Positions 1 to 11,135 of a stretch of 64,000 bases of DNA are shown in pieces. Position 1 is the stretch's first letter, and each line of letters opens with the position of its first letter. The notes below the pieces were generated by a model. The model was not told the DNA's origin and did not search any database. It was given only the letters and a program-made list of their open reading frames with translations. Both the position numbers and the translations under genes were made by a program. The DNA comes from Sepioteuthis lessoniana. Taxonomy: Eukaryota; Mollusca; Cephalopoda; Myopsida; Loliginidae. The DNA lies in assembly GCA_963585895.1 (NCBI GenBank), contig OY757939.1, positions 29,591,731-29,655,730 on the forward strand, given 5' to 3'.

Positions 1-81
1 AGAGAAATACGCTTTTGGCTGTAGCCAATAGCAAGAGCAACCCTACCACTGTGCTCAAAAATCTTAGCACGTGCGACTGTT

Positions 82-118
82 GATATATATATATATTGGG
101 AAGAGGGTGAGGGAGAGG

Positions 119-168
<50 letters not shown>
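82..168. repeat. (TA)n and (GA)n microsatellites
   Basis: A short TA run (about 82-96) is followed by a nearly pure GA run (about 122-168). This is simple sequence with no coding content. From here to about 711 I see nothing recognisable; the reading frames there are short and pass through low-complexity sequence. Confidence 0.95.
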
Positions 169-172
<4 letters not shown>

Positions 173-711
173 AGCAGATTAGAGCAGTCGCCGACGTCAT
201 CATCATCGCTATGGTAAATGTTGGTTAAACGGCGTGTTTTAATTCGTTTTTTTCACTAACAGATGTCTATTTCTTTAATGAATGTTGCGTATATTACATT
301 CTGTAACTAAAATTTGTTTACTTGAATACATTTTCAACAAATAATCTTTATTTTAAGCGAAATTGAAACTACTAGCTGTGTCTGTGTATATTGTCATCAG
401 TTTCTTTATTCTAATAAACATATTTTTCTCGTCATAGTAATGAACATCTTCTCTTTTCTTCTATACTTTTGAAAGGAAAAAAACTATCTTATCTACTATA
501 TTAACAAGTCTACAAATTATATAGTATCTTAATTGTTTACAAAAAAAACACCATGCAAGGTACGTTTGTCAATCTGTGCTATACAATGGAGAATCACGCA
601 ATAGCAACTATGATGACTTACTTTGGGTCCACGGACCACGGGTTGGGAACTGAAGTTGACAGAGTGCGAGGGGGAGGGCACGAGTAGCAAAAATAGGCTA
701 GAGTCGCCACT

Positions 712-738
712 GATATATATATATATATATATATATAT
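712..738. repeat. (TA)n microsatellite abutting a Tc1-like element
   Basis: A pure TA run ends exactly at the left terminal inverted repeat of the Tc1-like element. This fits the TA target preference of the Tc1/mariner superfamily. Confidence 0.95.
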
Positions 739-2021
739 ACTACCGGTCAAAAGTATTTGGCCACCGTCAAAATTTTTTTATTCTTCATCCTAAAAGTGCT
801 ATTTTTAATAAAGCAAGTCAAGCATCACAAAGGTTTTATTTATTATACTAAATACAAATCTTCCTGAACCACATTAAATACAAATTAAACTAAAAAAAAA
901 CACAAAAAAAAACTTCTTGAACTTTTGATTGATCACGATGACCACCTTTGGCCGCTAACACTGCCAGAGTCTCAGCATTCTTTCCACCAAAGACAGGAAA
1001 TAGACTGAAGATAGTTCTGCCCGACTTTCCTGAATAATTGCCAGAGGTGAGCTGCTCTTGTGGGTTATTTAGTTCTGATTTTTCGGTCAAGTTCATTCCA
1101 AACCAGCTCAATGGGATTTAAGTCCGCTGATTGCGCTGGCCAAGAACGTGCTGTTCCTCTTTGCTTTTAATATCCCTCTGGCAGAGTTAACTAGCATGTT
1201 TTGGGTAATTATCTTGCATGAGTACAAACCCTTGACCGACAAGCTGCATTCCAAATGGGATCATTTTATGCTGCAGTATGCTGTGACAGCCAGTCTGATT
1301 GAATTTGCCTTTCTCTTTATGCAAATCCCCAACTTTACAATTAGCAAAAGTCCACACTCTAATTGAGCCTTCTTCATGCTTTACGGTTAGTGTGATACAG
1401 GGGATTGCAGCTATTTCATCAATTCTTCGCTGCACATAGACCCTCCTATTTGACCAAATGATTTCGAACGTTGACTCATCGGTCCAAATGACTATATTCC
1501 ACTGCTCTATTGTTCAGTCTTTGTGTGCCTTTTGACATTGTTTCGCTTCTTCAACAGTGGTTTCTTTACAGCAATTCTGCCATATAGGCTAGCTTCACTG
1601 AGACTTCTCCTCACACATTTTTTACAACAATGGTTCAGTTGAGCTGTGAGTTTTGGAGCGGCTAGCCTTCTGGCATGCAAGCTGGTGACTCTGATAAAAT
1701 TGTCCTCTGCATAGGTAAAACAGGTAGTATCTAGCAAGCAGTAATTCAACACAACATCGTCTAATGTGAGTTCGAGTGGTATTATAATATAACTTTTGGA
1801 AAACGTTTTATTCATGCTCAGTACTAAAGAAGCAAAACACCATCAACTCAATTTTTCAAAGATTCTGGTTACACTAGGGTCAAAGTTACGAGGGAAGACT
1901 TGTATATAGCATAATAAATAAAAACATTGTGGTGCTTAACTTGGTTCATTAAAAATAACCCCTTTAGGATGAGCAATAAAAACCTTTGAAGATAGCCAAA
2001 CACTTTTGATTGGTAGTGTGT
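739..2021 (-). mobile_element. Tc1-like DNA transposon, near full length, decayed
   Basis: About 1.28 kb, close to the usual Tc1 length. The left end (CTACCGGTCAAAAGTATTTG, 740-759) is matched, inverted, by the right end near 1991-2016 (reverse complement CTACCAATCAAAAGTGTTTG). Both ends lie next to TA dinucleotides, as expected for TA target duplication. Between them, on the minus strand, are recognisable but interrupted pieces of a Tc1-family transposase. The repeat ends are about 85% alike, so this is an old copy. Tc1 elements move by cut and paste; this one cannot encode active enzyme. It appears to sit within or beside an array of ~72-bp repeats that continues on its right side. Confidence 0.85.
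907..1815 (-). pseudogene. Tc1-like transposase relic
   Basis: Read right to left there are three blocks in different frames. The first is the end of the paired-type DNA-binding region with a run resembling SLYGRIAVKKPLLKKRNNVK, about 1507-1815. The second is the catalytic core, with a WTDES-like first-aspartate region and a QDNYPKHAS second-aspartate block, about 1187-1500. The third is a C-terminal piece ending AAKGGHRDQSK, about 907-1111. Such blocks are characteristic of the DDE transposase of Tc1 elements. Frameshifts and stops separate the blocks, so no functional protein can be made. No start codon is assigned. Confidence 0.8.
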
Positions 2022-2340
2022 ATATATATGATTTGTAAACGAGTACTTTGATGGAAACATTCTTAAACGAACCAGTGCTCATTTCTTTGCACATTGTTAA
2101 ATGGTTTCAAGTATTTCTATATAACACAGATAATTCTGTTTAATATTAATCATTTGTTTGTACACAATTACACGGTTTCAAGTATTGTTAATGCTAATAA
2201 ATCTATTTGGTTTCAAAAATTGCTATCTGACGTTAGTAATTCTTTTTATCAAGTATTCATTTCTAATAAAAATTACATGTACATAGGTGCGTGGTTGGAT
2301 ATAACTAATAATACTTATAATCCCAAGTAAATGATTAAAC
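2022..2340 (+). repeat. ~72-bp tandem repeat block
   Basis: Diverged repeats of a unit containing TTAAATGGTTTCAAGTATT, a CTAATAATTC-like stretch and TTTGTTTGCACACA-like sequence. The same unit occurs at about 5530-5700, 6590-7150, 9343-9470, 18340-18540 and 20930-21110. It forms the core of a composite element and has no coding content. Confidence 0.7.
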
Positions 2341-2369
2341 AGTTCAATTTGACCTACAAATGGGACATT

Positions 2370-2510
2370 AACAGGTGCTACCAGTCCGGGTTAGAGTGGA
2401 CCGGAGAGTAATGGAGTACTCCATATTCCCCAAAGTTCCGGGAGTTTAGTGTCATATCTAGGACACTACGTTGAACTCTCTGCAGAAGTGCAAACGGTGT
2501 ATTCTACTGC
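2370..2510 (+). repeat. Tail module of composite repeat
   Basis: Contains a run like GGTTAGAGTGGACCGGAGAG, then a GGAGTACTCCATATTCCCCA stretch. Related copies lie at 6440-6575 (minus) and 18545-18730 (plus), each next to the ~72-bp repeats. This indicates one dispersed element family. From 2511 to 3112 I see nothing recognisable. Confidence 0.65.
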
Positions 2511-3112
2511 CTCTGCCGGCTGAGTGGGCATTCAATTGAAATCCTAGAAAAAGTATATCAGGTCAGGATGAAATAAGTTTATTTCATACTTTGCCAGAAT
2601 ATCGGGCTAACAAGAAATTACTCAAACCTTCTATAAAATCCGAAAACAAGTATATAAAACCAGAATCTAATATTTCATACTTTGTTAAATGATACTGGAC
2701 ATTCTATAGAATACTCCATTGCTAGTATCATATGCATGAACACATTTTATATGAGACACAGATATTCAACCAACACTCCCCAAATCGATATCCTCAATAC
2801 TCTTTATATCAATAAATGCTTCTCGACCCTATTATTTATTAGTTCTAATAAAACAAATATCTCGCCAGTACTATCTGGATCGATCAGTTTATCCAATTTC
2901 TGCAGGTGAATGTCGTCAAACATTATGATCATTACATTTGCTCAAGTGCTTTTTCTGCTTATCCAATTCTAAGAAATTCAAATTAGTTGTGTAATTTTCA
3001 CCCCAAATGCTTATTAGTTCCAACTGATTCGATTCAGACGTGGGACTGAATGTGACAATATAAATTCTTCATTCCTTCGATGTGCTTATATGAAAATATA
3101 GTGTCTAATAAG

Positions 3113-3147
<35 letters not shown>

Positions 3148-3160
3148 ATATATATATATA
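3113..3160. repeat. (TA)n-(TG)n-(TA)n microsatellite
   Basis: Compound TA/TG tract ending directly at the first mariner's terminal inverted repeat. Confidence 0.95.
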
Positions 3161-3161
3161 T

Positions 3162-4006
3162 GGTGCATTCAATAAGTTTCCAGACGTTTTTGTACTGGCA
3201 TTTAAAATTGTCGTTGAAAATTCAGTACGTTATTGCTATACATCTTATGAGATAACTGACCAATTTTTGTGATTTCAGGTTTAAATGAACAGCAGCAATT
3301 GGAATATACCTGATTATCACAGCTGGTGAATTTCAAAAATGCAATCTGGACATGAGGACACTTTAGAAGAACGATATGCAATAATATTGTTTTAAACTTG
3401 GAAAAAATGCCACAGAAACGGATGGAATGCTTCAGACTGCTTTTCTACTATCTTGCATGAATCAAGCATCAGTTTTTGAGTGGCAGGGAGCATCTGTGAG
3501 GGATGATGAGAGGTGTGGGAAGAGTAAGGAAGTAAATACACCAGTGTTGATTGGCCAAAGGGTTAGGGTTACAATGTTAAGGTTTTAAGGGAGTTCAGGA
3601 AGAGATTCCTAGGGAAGAGGCCAGCACTCTGCAAATCGGGTCAGTGGCAATGCACCAGTCCACAACTCCATCCTTGTCAAAGACTATTTGACCAAGATGG
3701 GCATTAAGACAGTTCGTCAGCCTCCCTATTGTCGAGACCTTGCTCCCTGTGACTTTTGCTTATTCCCGAAGCTCAGAGGCTGTCGTTATGAGACAGTTGA
3801 GAAGATGAAAGAGACTGTGACAAAGGTCATTGACATGCTCACACAAGAGGACGTCCATGGGGCCTTCCGGAAGTTGTTAGAACGGTACAACAAGTGCATT
3901 GCAGCCGGAGGAGATTACTTCGAAGGGAACTATAGTTTCCTGTGTGTACTATCAATAAAAATGCCCATACGAAAAAAAGTCTGGAAGCTTATTTAACGAT
4001 CCTCGT
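3162..4006 (+). mobile_element. Mariner-family element, copy 1, internally deleted
   Basis: Both terminal repeats are visible. The left one begins GGTGCATTCAATAAGTTTCC. The right one, read on the minus strand, begins GAGGATCGTTAAATAAGC. TA dinucleotides flank both. At ~845 bp it is about two thirds of the usual ~1.3 kb, because the central transposase region is missing. Three more copies of this family lie at 5702-6436, 14466-15356 and 44628-45270. Copies 1-3 share the same deletion junction, marked by telomere-like repeats (here GGGTTAGGGTTA at 3560-3571). That points to a non-autonomous lineage that spread after the deletion. Confidence 0.88.
3340..3996 (+). pseudogene. Mariner transposase remnant, copy 1
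   Basis: The 5' part encodes a damaged N-terminal helix-turn-helix region ([18 protein letters not shown] start near 3340). The 3' part is an open stretch at 3688-3996 (102 codons) containing RDLAPCDFCLFPKLRG, the region of the third catalytic aspartate in the mariner DD34D triad. It ends in a GGDYFEGNYSF-like tail. The block carrying the first catalytic aspartate is absent, and the HQDNAP-type second-aspartate block is frameshifted. The product cannot be catalytic. No translation start is assigned because the 5' half is broken. Confidence 0.85.
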
Positions 4007-4411
4007 ATGTTTGTATTTAAATGCTATAATGCATATATGTGTAAGTACGAACATGTCTATATACGTATTTATAGGTATATAGGCACAGATTGTCAATAAA
4101 ACATATAAATCTTTCTTGAGTTATTTCCTCAAAAAATTCGTGTCCTGCGAGTTTTAGGAGGAAATAACTCCTTTCTCCCAGGCTTTTGTGCATTTAGGTG
4201 CACACATTTAGATGCATATTTAGATGCACATGCATATTCGTATAGATGCAAAAGTGTCTATATGAGTATATATGTGTATTAGTGTAACTGTTATGTATGT
4301 ATTTGTATGTAGATACAAGCATATATATGTATGGGTGAGGGAGAATAGGTAGCGTATACGTATGCATATGCATGAAGGAGGTTCATCATCATCATCATCA
4401 AGGCATTCTGA

Positions 4412-4413
<2 letters not shown>
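4007..4413. other. No gene seen; cryptic AT/GT simple sequence
   Basis: Imperfect short repeats of the kind TTTAGATGCACATG and TATGTATGTATT, resembling 19300-19440. I see no coding or structural RNA signal. Confidence 0.5.

Positions 4414-4449
<36 letters not shown>
4414..4449. repeat. (CT)n microsatellite
   Basis: Pure CT run preceded by a short (ATC)n. Reading frames through it are simple-sequence artefacts. From 4450 to 5530 I see nothing recognisable beyond AT-rich sequence and homopolymers. Confidence 0.95.
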
Positions 4450-4452
<3 letters not shown>

Positions 4453-5529
4453 GCATCTGTCCCTAATACTCTTGGTCGCTCCTCTATAGGGCATCTAGTG
4501 TCTGCACAGAGCTGATGAATGTAAGTTTTTGCTGGTCAGCCAACACTGGTGTGTCCATATGTAGGAGTCCACAGGAGACTATCATTTGTGGGTTTGTTGT
4601 TATTTCACCGGCGGTGTCTTGTCCGTCTTATTTAGATAGTTTGAGTGATTGGAGGTTAGTGGCCGTACAGTAGCTGTTTTGTAAACAAGTTAGGGAACTC
4701 GGCTGATTTTATTAGATGCTAAAATAAAGCGAAGTATTTCTCTGTGAGGGTGAAAGGGTTAGTTTTTTAATGTCTGTAACAAATAGGGGTCCTTTGTTCT
4801 AGTACAATTAGAAATCAGTAGACAAAAATATAATTTTTTTTAAATACTTTAAATTTGTTTTTCTGTTGGAGGATGCGCGAAGGAAAAACAGTTTTCTTTT
4901 TCAGAAGCCCATACTGCAATTAGGATTTGGGCGGAGGAGTGGCAACCTGACCTGTGACTGTTGGAAAGGGTTCAACTTCCATCAAGGAAGTTAACCACTT
5001 TCGAAAAGCATTTAACCCCTGCCCACGAAGGTTTTTTTTTTACTCCAATCAAATTTACTGTAGTTATGGTGAAGTTGGAGTTTTAAATGTCTACTTGGGC
5101 AGAGCATAAATCCTTTTCAAAAGTAATCAACTTCCTGAAAGAAAGGAGCTATATATATACTTTTTTAGCCCCACTAACTTTACCGCAGCTACCAATACCT
5201 TCTTCCTGCTTGATAAATGTATGGTGTGAAACCTAGGGTTGTCAAAATGTAGCATGAGATTCATTTTGTAACACCAGGGTTTTTTTTAACCAGATTAATC
5301 ATTTTTTGGTCAATAGTAAGCAAATTGTTCCTCTCGGTTTGTTGTTGACATAAGCAGATTATTTAAACTTTTTTTAGCATCACACAAGACGCAGACCCAG
5401 ACACAGACAGGCACCTTTTATTCTTCCAAATAGAAGTGAACATCTTTCAAGGAATGTCCAATTAAATTCATAGGAAAGGAATTAACATTATCAGTGCCAA
5501 ACAAGGAAAAATCCATGGTGGTTGGTTGG

Positions 5530-5700
5530 TACATAGTTTAATTGTTAAAAACATTTCTATTTTAAGCTATTCAATTTATTCAAACAGTTCTAATTCTGCT
5601 AATTCAGTTTAGTATAAACAATTCAGTTTTGTGTAAGTACAGTTTCAATGTCAAAAACAGTTCCATTTCAAACAAGTCAGTTTAGCATAAGAATGCAGTT
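5530..5700 (+). repeat. ~72-bp tandem repeat block
   Basis: Diverged units with AATTCAGTTTAGTATAAACA-like and GTTCCATTTCAAACA-like motifs, in the same family as 2022-2340. The mariner copy that follows appears inserted within or beside this block. Confidence 0.6.
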
Positions 5701-5710
5701 ACAAGGATTA

Positions 5711-6405
<695 letters not shown>

Positions 6406-6439
6406 ATTTTTGAAATTCACCAGCTGTGACAATCAGAAT

Positions 6440-7265
6440 ACACTGACTGCATTTCTGCAGAGGGGTAAGACTCCCCCATTCTGTTCTGAAGCTTTGGGGA
6501 ATGTGGAGCATTCATTGCCATTGCTCTCAGGTCCACTCTGACCCGTAGTGGTAGCACCCGATAGGGTCCTATCTATTGGTGAAATTGAACTATTTGACAT
6601 TTAAACTGTGTGCAAACAAAAGACTTACGTAAAATCGAATTGTTAGAAGTTAGAACAGTTTGACCATTTAACTGTGTGTTAACAAATGACTGATGTTTAA
6701 TTGAATTATTAGTGATACATAGCAATACTTGGAACAATTTAACTGTGTACAAACGAAAGAGTAATGTTGGGTAGAATTATTAGTGTTAATTAGCAATACT
6801 GGAAACTGTTTAAGTGTTTGCCTAAATTGAATTTTTAGCGTCACTAGGCGATGCTTGCAACCTTTTAACTGAGTGCAAATGAAACTATTTATGCTAAATA
6901 GCAATATTTGAAACTATTTAAATGATTGCAAACAAATGATTGATACTAAATAAAACTATTCATGTTAGATATTTGGAACTATTTAACTTGTGCAAACAAT
7001 AGTAATACTTGTGTGCAAACAAATTAGTTCTGACTCATTTAAGAATAAGATTACCTACAAACTATTGACTTACAAATCATATGTATAACCATTTAACTGT
7101 GTGCAAAAAAATGATCTCTTGTTCTTTTAAAAATGTTATCTGCAAACTATGCGTTTACAAATCATATATGAGCATTAAGAGGATTTGGTATTAAATAACC
7201 AACAATGGTTGATATGACAAACAACCAAACCAAAACAAAACAAACCAAACCTCTTCGCATTCCCT
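6440..7265 (-). mobile_element. Composite repeat element (tail, ~72-bp repeats, head), inverted copy
   Basis: In minus-strand order it has a head (7160-7265, with TTTGGTTTGGTTT- and ATCAACCATTGTTGGTTATT-like sequence), a block of about seven ~72-bp repeats (6590-7150) and a tail (6440-6575, with the AGAGTGG and TTCCCCAAAGCTTC-like stretches). The same order is seen on the plus strand at 18195-18780. No protein is encoded. Non-autonomous elements with a tandem-repeat core are known among Helentron-type elements, including in molluscs, but I cannot confirm that class here. Confidence 0.6.
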
Positions 7266-7413
7266 GTGAAACTACAACTTTTATGTATTTGGGAAAATAT
7301 ATGAAAATTACTATCATGAGAAAGAAAAAACAATTTGTCTTATGTTTATCCTGCTCTACTGACCAGTATTTGAGCACTATTCTGATTTAAGGAAAACGTT
7401 TTTTTAACGATTT

Positions 7414-7417
<4 letters not shown>

Positions 7418-7482
<65 letters not shown>
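7418..7482. repeat. (TA)n microsatellite
   Basis: Pure TA run of about 65 bases. Confidence 0.97.
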
Positions 7483-7487
<5 letters not shown>

Positions 7488-7543
7488 AATAAATACATAT
7501 CAGTTTATATATATACTTAATAGCATGATAGCTTATCTGCGAC

Positions 7544-7574
7544 TTTCATGCCTCCTGTATACGGCAATCATCAG
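7544..7574 (-). ncRNA. Hammerhead-like core motif (uncertain)
   Basis: On the minus strand, CTGATGA (7568-7574) is followed after 20 bases by GAAA (7544-7547). The intervening bases contain TGCC and GGCA, able to form a 4-bp stem II. This matches the fixed core of a hammerhead ribozyme, but I could not find convincing stems I and III or a defined cleavage site. It may be chance or a decayed repeat. Confidence 0.2.
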
Positions 7575-7616
7575 GCTTCTGATATAAATATATATAAAAA
7601 CTAATATATATCTATT

Positions 7617-7680
7617 TATTATTATATCTTATGATAGCTCTATCACTTATTATTATATCTTATGATAGCTCTATCACTAT
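7617..7680 (+). repeat. 31-bp tandem duplication
   Basis: Two successive copies of a unit containing TCTTATGATAGCTCTATCAC. Confidence 0.9.
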
Positions 7681-7747
7681 CCAAATAATAGTGCATTTGG
7701 TTTACAACTAAACCACCAAGTGAGATAGTGACAACCATAAACCGTTG

Positions 7748-7749
<2 letters not shown>

Positions 7750-7814
<65 letters not shown>

Positions 7815-8041
7815 TCTGGTTCTATCTAGTTTGGTTTGATTTGGTTTCTTTCTTTCATGAAATATCAACTTTCGTGGGTTATTTAATAGCAAAGTCACCC
7901 TTTAAGAAAAAATGTAGTAGCACAGAAATATATACGATCAGATTGGGATAGATAGATGGATTGATAGATAGGATCAGATTAAGAATGATAGATAGATAGG
8001 ATCAGATTGAGATAGATAAATAGATAGATAGATGGGACCTG

Positions 8042-8093
<52 letters not shown>
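7750..8093. repeat. (TA)n tracts with GATA-type repeats between
   Basis: TA runs occupy 7750-7811 and 8046-8093. Between them 7940-8036 is a degenerate GATA/GATAG repeat with GGATCAGATT interruptions. The stretch at 7825-7895 resembles the SINE tail (TTTGGTTTGATTTGGTTTC then ATATCAACTTTCGTGGGTTA). Confidence 0.9.
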
Positions 8094-8095
<2 letters not shown>

Positions 8096-8415
8096 CAGAA
8101 AAGGAAGAAAACACAACGTACAATTACAGTGCTATTTTAAATTCATTTCGACGAGTTTTACCCCTCCTCCACGCCTCTTTAGATGGCGTACACATTTTGC
8201 TTTGTAAAAATCTTCGATATAATTGCACGGTATCTGTACGTTATGTTTTCTTCTATTTGCTTTATAGATACGTTCACTCTGTATGTGAGTGTTTTTATAT
8301 ATATCCTGATAAATCTATATACATTAATAACGATACATCGAGCACTCTTGTTAAATTATATGAAATTTCTCGTATATACAATATAAGAATATTCCAAACT
8401 AATAGTCTTTTAATT

Positions 8416-8498
<83 letters not shown>
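8416..8498. repeat. (TA)n(TG)n microsatellite
   Basis: TA run followed by about 60 bases of pure TG. The 202-codon frame crossing this region (8032-8640) is largely translated simple repeat and is not a gene. From 8499 to 9090 I see nothing recognisable. Confidence 0.95.
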
Positions 8499-8500
<2 letters not shown>

Positions 8501-9090
8501 CAAAAGGAATATCGAGGGGTTATATACACATATATATCACCGCGGTACTTCTTCCATTACTCAGTTTCATGTGTCATTGCGATCATCAAATGGAAAATCG
8601 GTGTTTATTTGACTCCCCACGAAGCCTAAATGTAAAGTAGATTTAATGTGATGTTTCCTGCAGGAAGAAAATCTCGCGCGGGCTGGGGACAGAAATTGAT
8701 TTGTTCCGTCGGCATTCCCCTTTAACTGCGCCTCAGGTAATAAACCCAACTCTGTTAGACGAGGGCACAGAGTCTATCTGTCTGGGGGGAAAGCCCCCTA
8801 GGACTAAGCTGGTTAATTTTTCACCCACCCCCCAGCATGAATGAAGTCTCTAGTAGCTGGTCTTCTGTATTTATTTTGGTAGTGTTCACGTGACAATAAA
8901 ATATTTTTCTTTGACAAATTTAGGATTATTTCATCCTCTGATGTTTTTAATCAGGAGTAAAAGGTGGCAAAATAAGAATTCATTTGAATGTCTACATTTC
9001 CACACTAAATTGTTTTCTTATTCAACAATTTGGAAACCAGGGGGTTAGATAGATTTGCTTGAAAATTATTAGTATTAGATAATATTGTCA

Positions 9091-9342
9091 TAATGAGTAG
9101 AGTGTTCACCAATGGCACGGGAGACCTGGGTTAAATCCCAGTTCGAGTCATACCAAAGATTAAAAAATGTTACTTGGTCCGCTTTGCTTAACACTGAGCA
9201 TTATAAAGTAAAGATCAAGCGTAAGTGGAGCAATCAAGGGAAAGAATTAGTGCCCTCTCCTACACCTCGGTGTAGTTGCAATTGAAAAGAGAGCTTTCGG
9301 GTTGCCCTCGACTATGGTCGACCAACTTACTCAGATAGGAAT
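9091..9342 (+). mobile_element. tRNA-derived SINE, copy 1
   Basis: A head like GAGTGTTCACCAATGG serves as the degenerate box A region, and GTTCGAGTC (9141-9149) matches the RNA polymerase III box B consensus exactly. The body contains a GCTTTGCTTAACACTGAGCA stretch and ends near CCCTCGACTATGGTCGACC. An inverted, full-length copy lies at 9792-10031, with partial copies at 22505-22680 (minus) and 42565-42735 (plus). SINEs have no coding capacity and use LINE machinery; LINE relics are nearby. Confidence 0.75.
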
Positions 9343-9470
9343 GCTTTAAACCTTATAAATGTGTGCAAATAAATGATTATAAAATTATTAGCATTGGGTA
9401 AGAATATTTGAACTGTGGACAAGTTATTTGTATTTGATTGGAATACTTGATGCAAACTATGCAAACAAAT
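9343..9470 (-). repeat. ~72-bp tandem repeat fragment
   Basis: Contains AAATGTGTGCAAATAAATGA-like and AATATTTGAACTG-like sequence in the orientation of the 6590-7150 block. Confidence 0.55.
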
Positions 9471-9760
9471 TATCATTGTTATTATTACGTCTCCTCAGGT
9501 TTCATCAGGACTCTTCTTAGTATTCTGGCTGATCTCAACAATGCTCTAGTTTGGATAGTCTTGATTCGTCCTCCGATTTTTAACTCATCTAGTCACTGTT
9601 CCAAGTGCGCCAATTACAATTGGTATCACCGTCAACCTCATGTTCTACATCTTTCTTAGTTCTCTATTAAGATCCAAGTAATTGTCTGTCTTTTTGTCTT
9701 CTTTGATTTTCCCTCCGTAGTGTGCTGTGACATCAAAGTCCCCTATTGTTATTATCATTT
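9470..9760 (-). pseudogene. LINE C-terminal fragment
   Basis: On the minus strand this reads as the far C-terminal end of a non-LTR retrotransposon polyprotein. It has a KEDKKTDNYLDLNRELRK-like stretch, then MRLTVIPIVIGALGTVTR, then a segment ending near RRVL/MKPEE in shifted frames. I recognise the TVIPIVIGALGT block as belonging to the same LINE family whose central parts appear at 23061-23405 and 42895-44125. Stops and frameshifts are present. Only the terminal ~300 bp is retained, as expected of a 5'-truncated insertion. Confidence 0.65.
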
Positions 9761-9791
9761 ACTCCTTGAGAGTTTATTATTATCATTATTA

Positions 9792-10031
9792 GATAGGAAT
9801 AAGTAAAGCTGGCGACGTTAGTCGAGGGTAACCCGAAGGCTCCCTTTTCAATAGCTACTATACAGAGGTGTTGGGAAGGGCGCTACTCCTTTCCCTGGAT
9901 TGCTCCACTTTTACCCTTGATCCGTACCTTATAGGGCTGAGTGTTAAGCAAGGCGGCTTTAAGTACCATTTTTTGAGTCTTTGGTATTGAACCCCGGTCT
10001 CCTGGACCATTGGTGAGCACTTTACTCATTT
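9792..10031 (-). mobile_element. tRNA-derived SINE, copy 2 (inverted)
   Basis: Reverse complement of the SINE at 9091-9342 over its full length, including the CCTTCGGGTTACCCTCGAC end and the GGTCTCCTGGACCATTGGTG head. The two copies form an inverted pair separated by about 450 bp that includes the LINE fragment. Confidence 0.75.
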
Positions 10032-10074
10032 ACTTGAAATAATTGTATATAAATTACTAGTATCAAATTTCGGC

Positions 10075-10140
10075 ATTAAATAATCTAGAAGGTGATGATA
10101 CGACATTAAACAAATAAACCAAAATCCAAACAAATGAAAA
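10075..10140 (-). repeat. SINE-tail-like repeat
   Basis: Reverse orientation of the GGCATTAAATAA...CCAAAATCCAAAC module also found at 17690-17745, 17085-17150, 19450-19515 and 19555-19620. From 10141 to 10890 I see nothing recognisable. Confidence 0.5.
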
Positions 10141-10893
10141 ATACAAAAACATTGGGACCATAAATCAAAAGCATAACTATTGAAGAGATCTCAGAAGACA
10201 AATGAAAAGTGATTTTTCTTGTTTCTTAAAATTGGTGTCACTTATTTGTACCACTTACGAGCGAGATACGTGATCACACTTTTCAATTATCGCCGGGGGA
10301 ATTTTTCCCCGCCACCGGAAGCAAACCCTAGTGTCTGCAATAATGACCTCACCGGTTTCGTCAGCGAGTGGATTTTCCGTTACAAACACGGAGGCAGACT
10401 ATTTTCGAGATAAATTAATTCTGCAGACCATCTCGAGGATAGCTTCTAATTAAGGAGAAAAACAGGTTGCACTTGCAAGTTCCTTTCATCAGTACAATGA
10501 TTATTACGCATATTCAAAGAGAGTGTCGCAGGATCGGTGTTTGCATCGATCCCGTGAACAGATTGTATATTGTTGGTGTGATTGATTGGACAAATGACAG
10601 AGGCAAGTGGATAAGTTTAAATTCAGGTTTTATTGAGTGAATCTGACACACGAAGTATATGGGTGTAGAAATCGCAGTTGTTGTATCACATAGGTGTAGT
10701 CTGTTGGGTGTCGAAAGTCTGTGTTGTAGAAAGCCTCAGACTCAGCTGTCTATTGGTTTGTGGCGACAGTGTGTCTAGAAGATGAGGATGGTCTCTATGC
10801 TTGATGTAGATATTAGGTGTTGCTGTATTGTCAGGTTGTAGATGTTGCTGGAGACGGTCAATGATGTGGACGCATTGGATGCAAAAACAGGAT

Positions 10894-11135
10894 GATCGAT
10901 GTTCCGTTCGTGCAGTACTTTGGTTAACAGGAGGTGAGTCGAAATGGCCTTGAAGTGTTGGTGCTTGTCCGAGAAGTGAGTCACTTGTGGACTAGCTGTT
11001 GTAGAAGCTGGTGTCAGAGACTGTTTGATCGATGTCCCGGTTTGTTAAATCATTGGTTTAACCGGGTGTGTGTCGATGTGGCCTCAAGTGTTGGTGCTTG
11101 TTCGAACAGTAAGTCGCTCGTGGACTATAGCTTGG
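10894..11135 (+). repeat. ~133-bp imperfect tandem duplication
   Basis: Two units, each starting GATCGATGTYCC and containing AGTGTTGGTGCTTGT and GTGGACTA. The unit starts are near 10894 and 11027. Confidence 0.75.

Noticed and set aside
3688..3996. Host SETMAR-like gene
   Set aside because: Although the frame resembles annotated SETMAR-like proteins, it is the end of a mariner element with visible terminal repeats and no SET domain.
8032..8640. 202-codon plus-strand frame
   Set aside because: Most of it is translated (TA)n and (TG)n, giving IYIYIY and VCVCVC runs.
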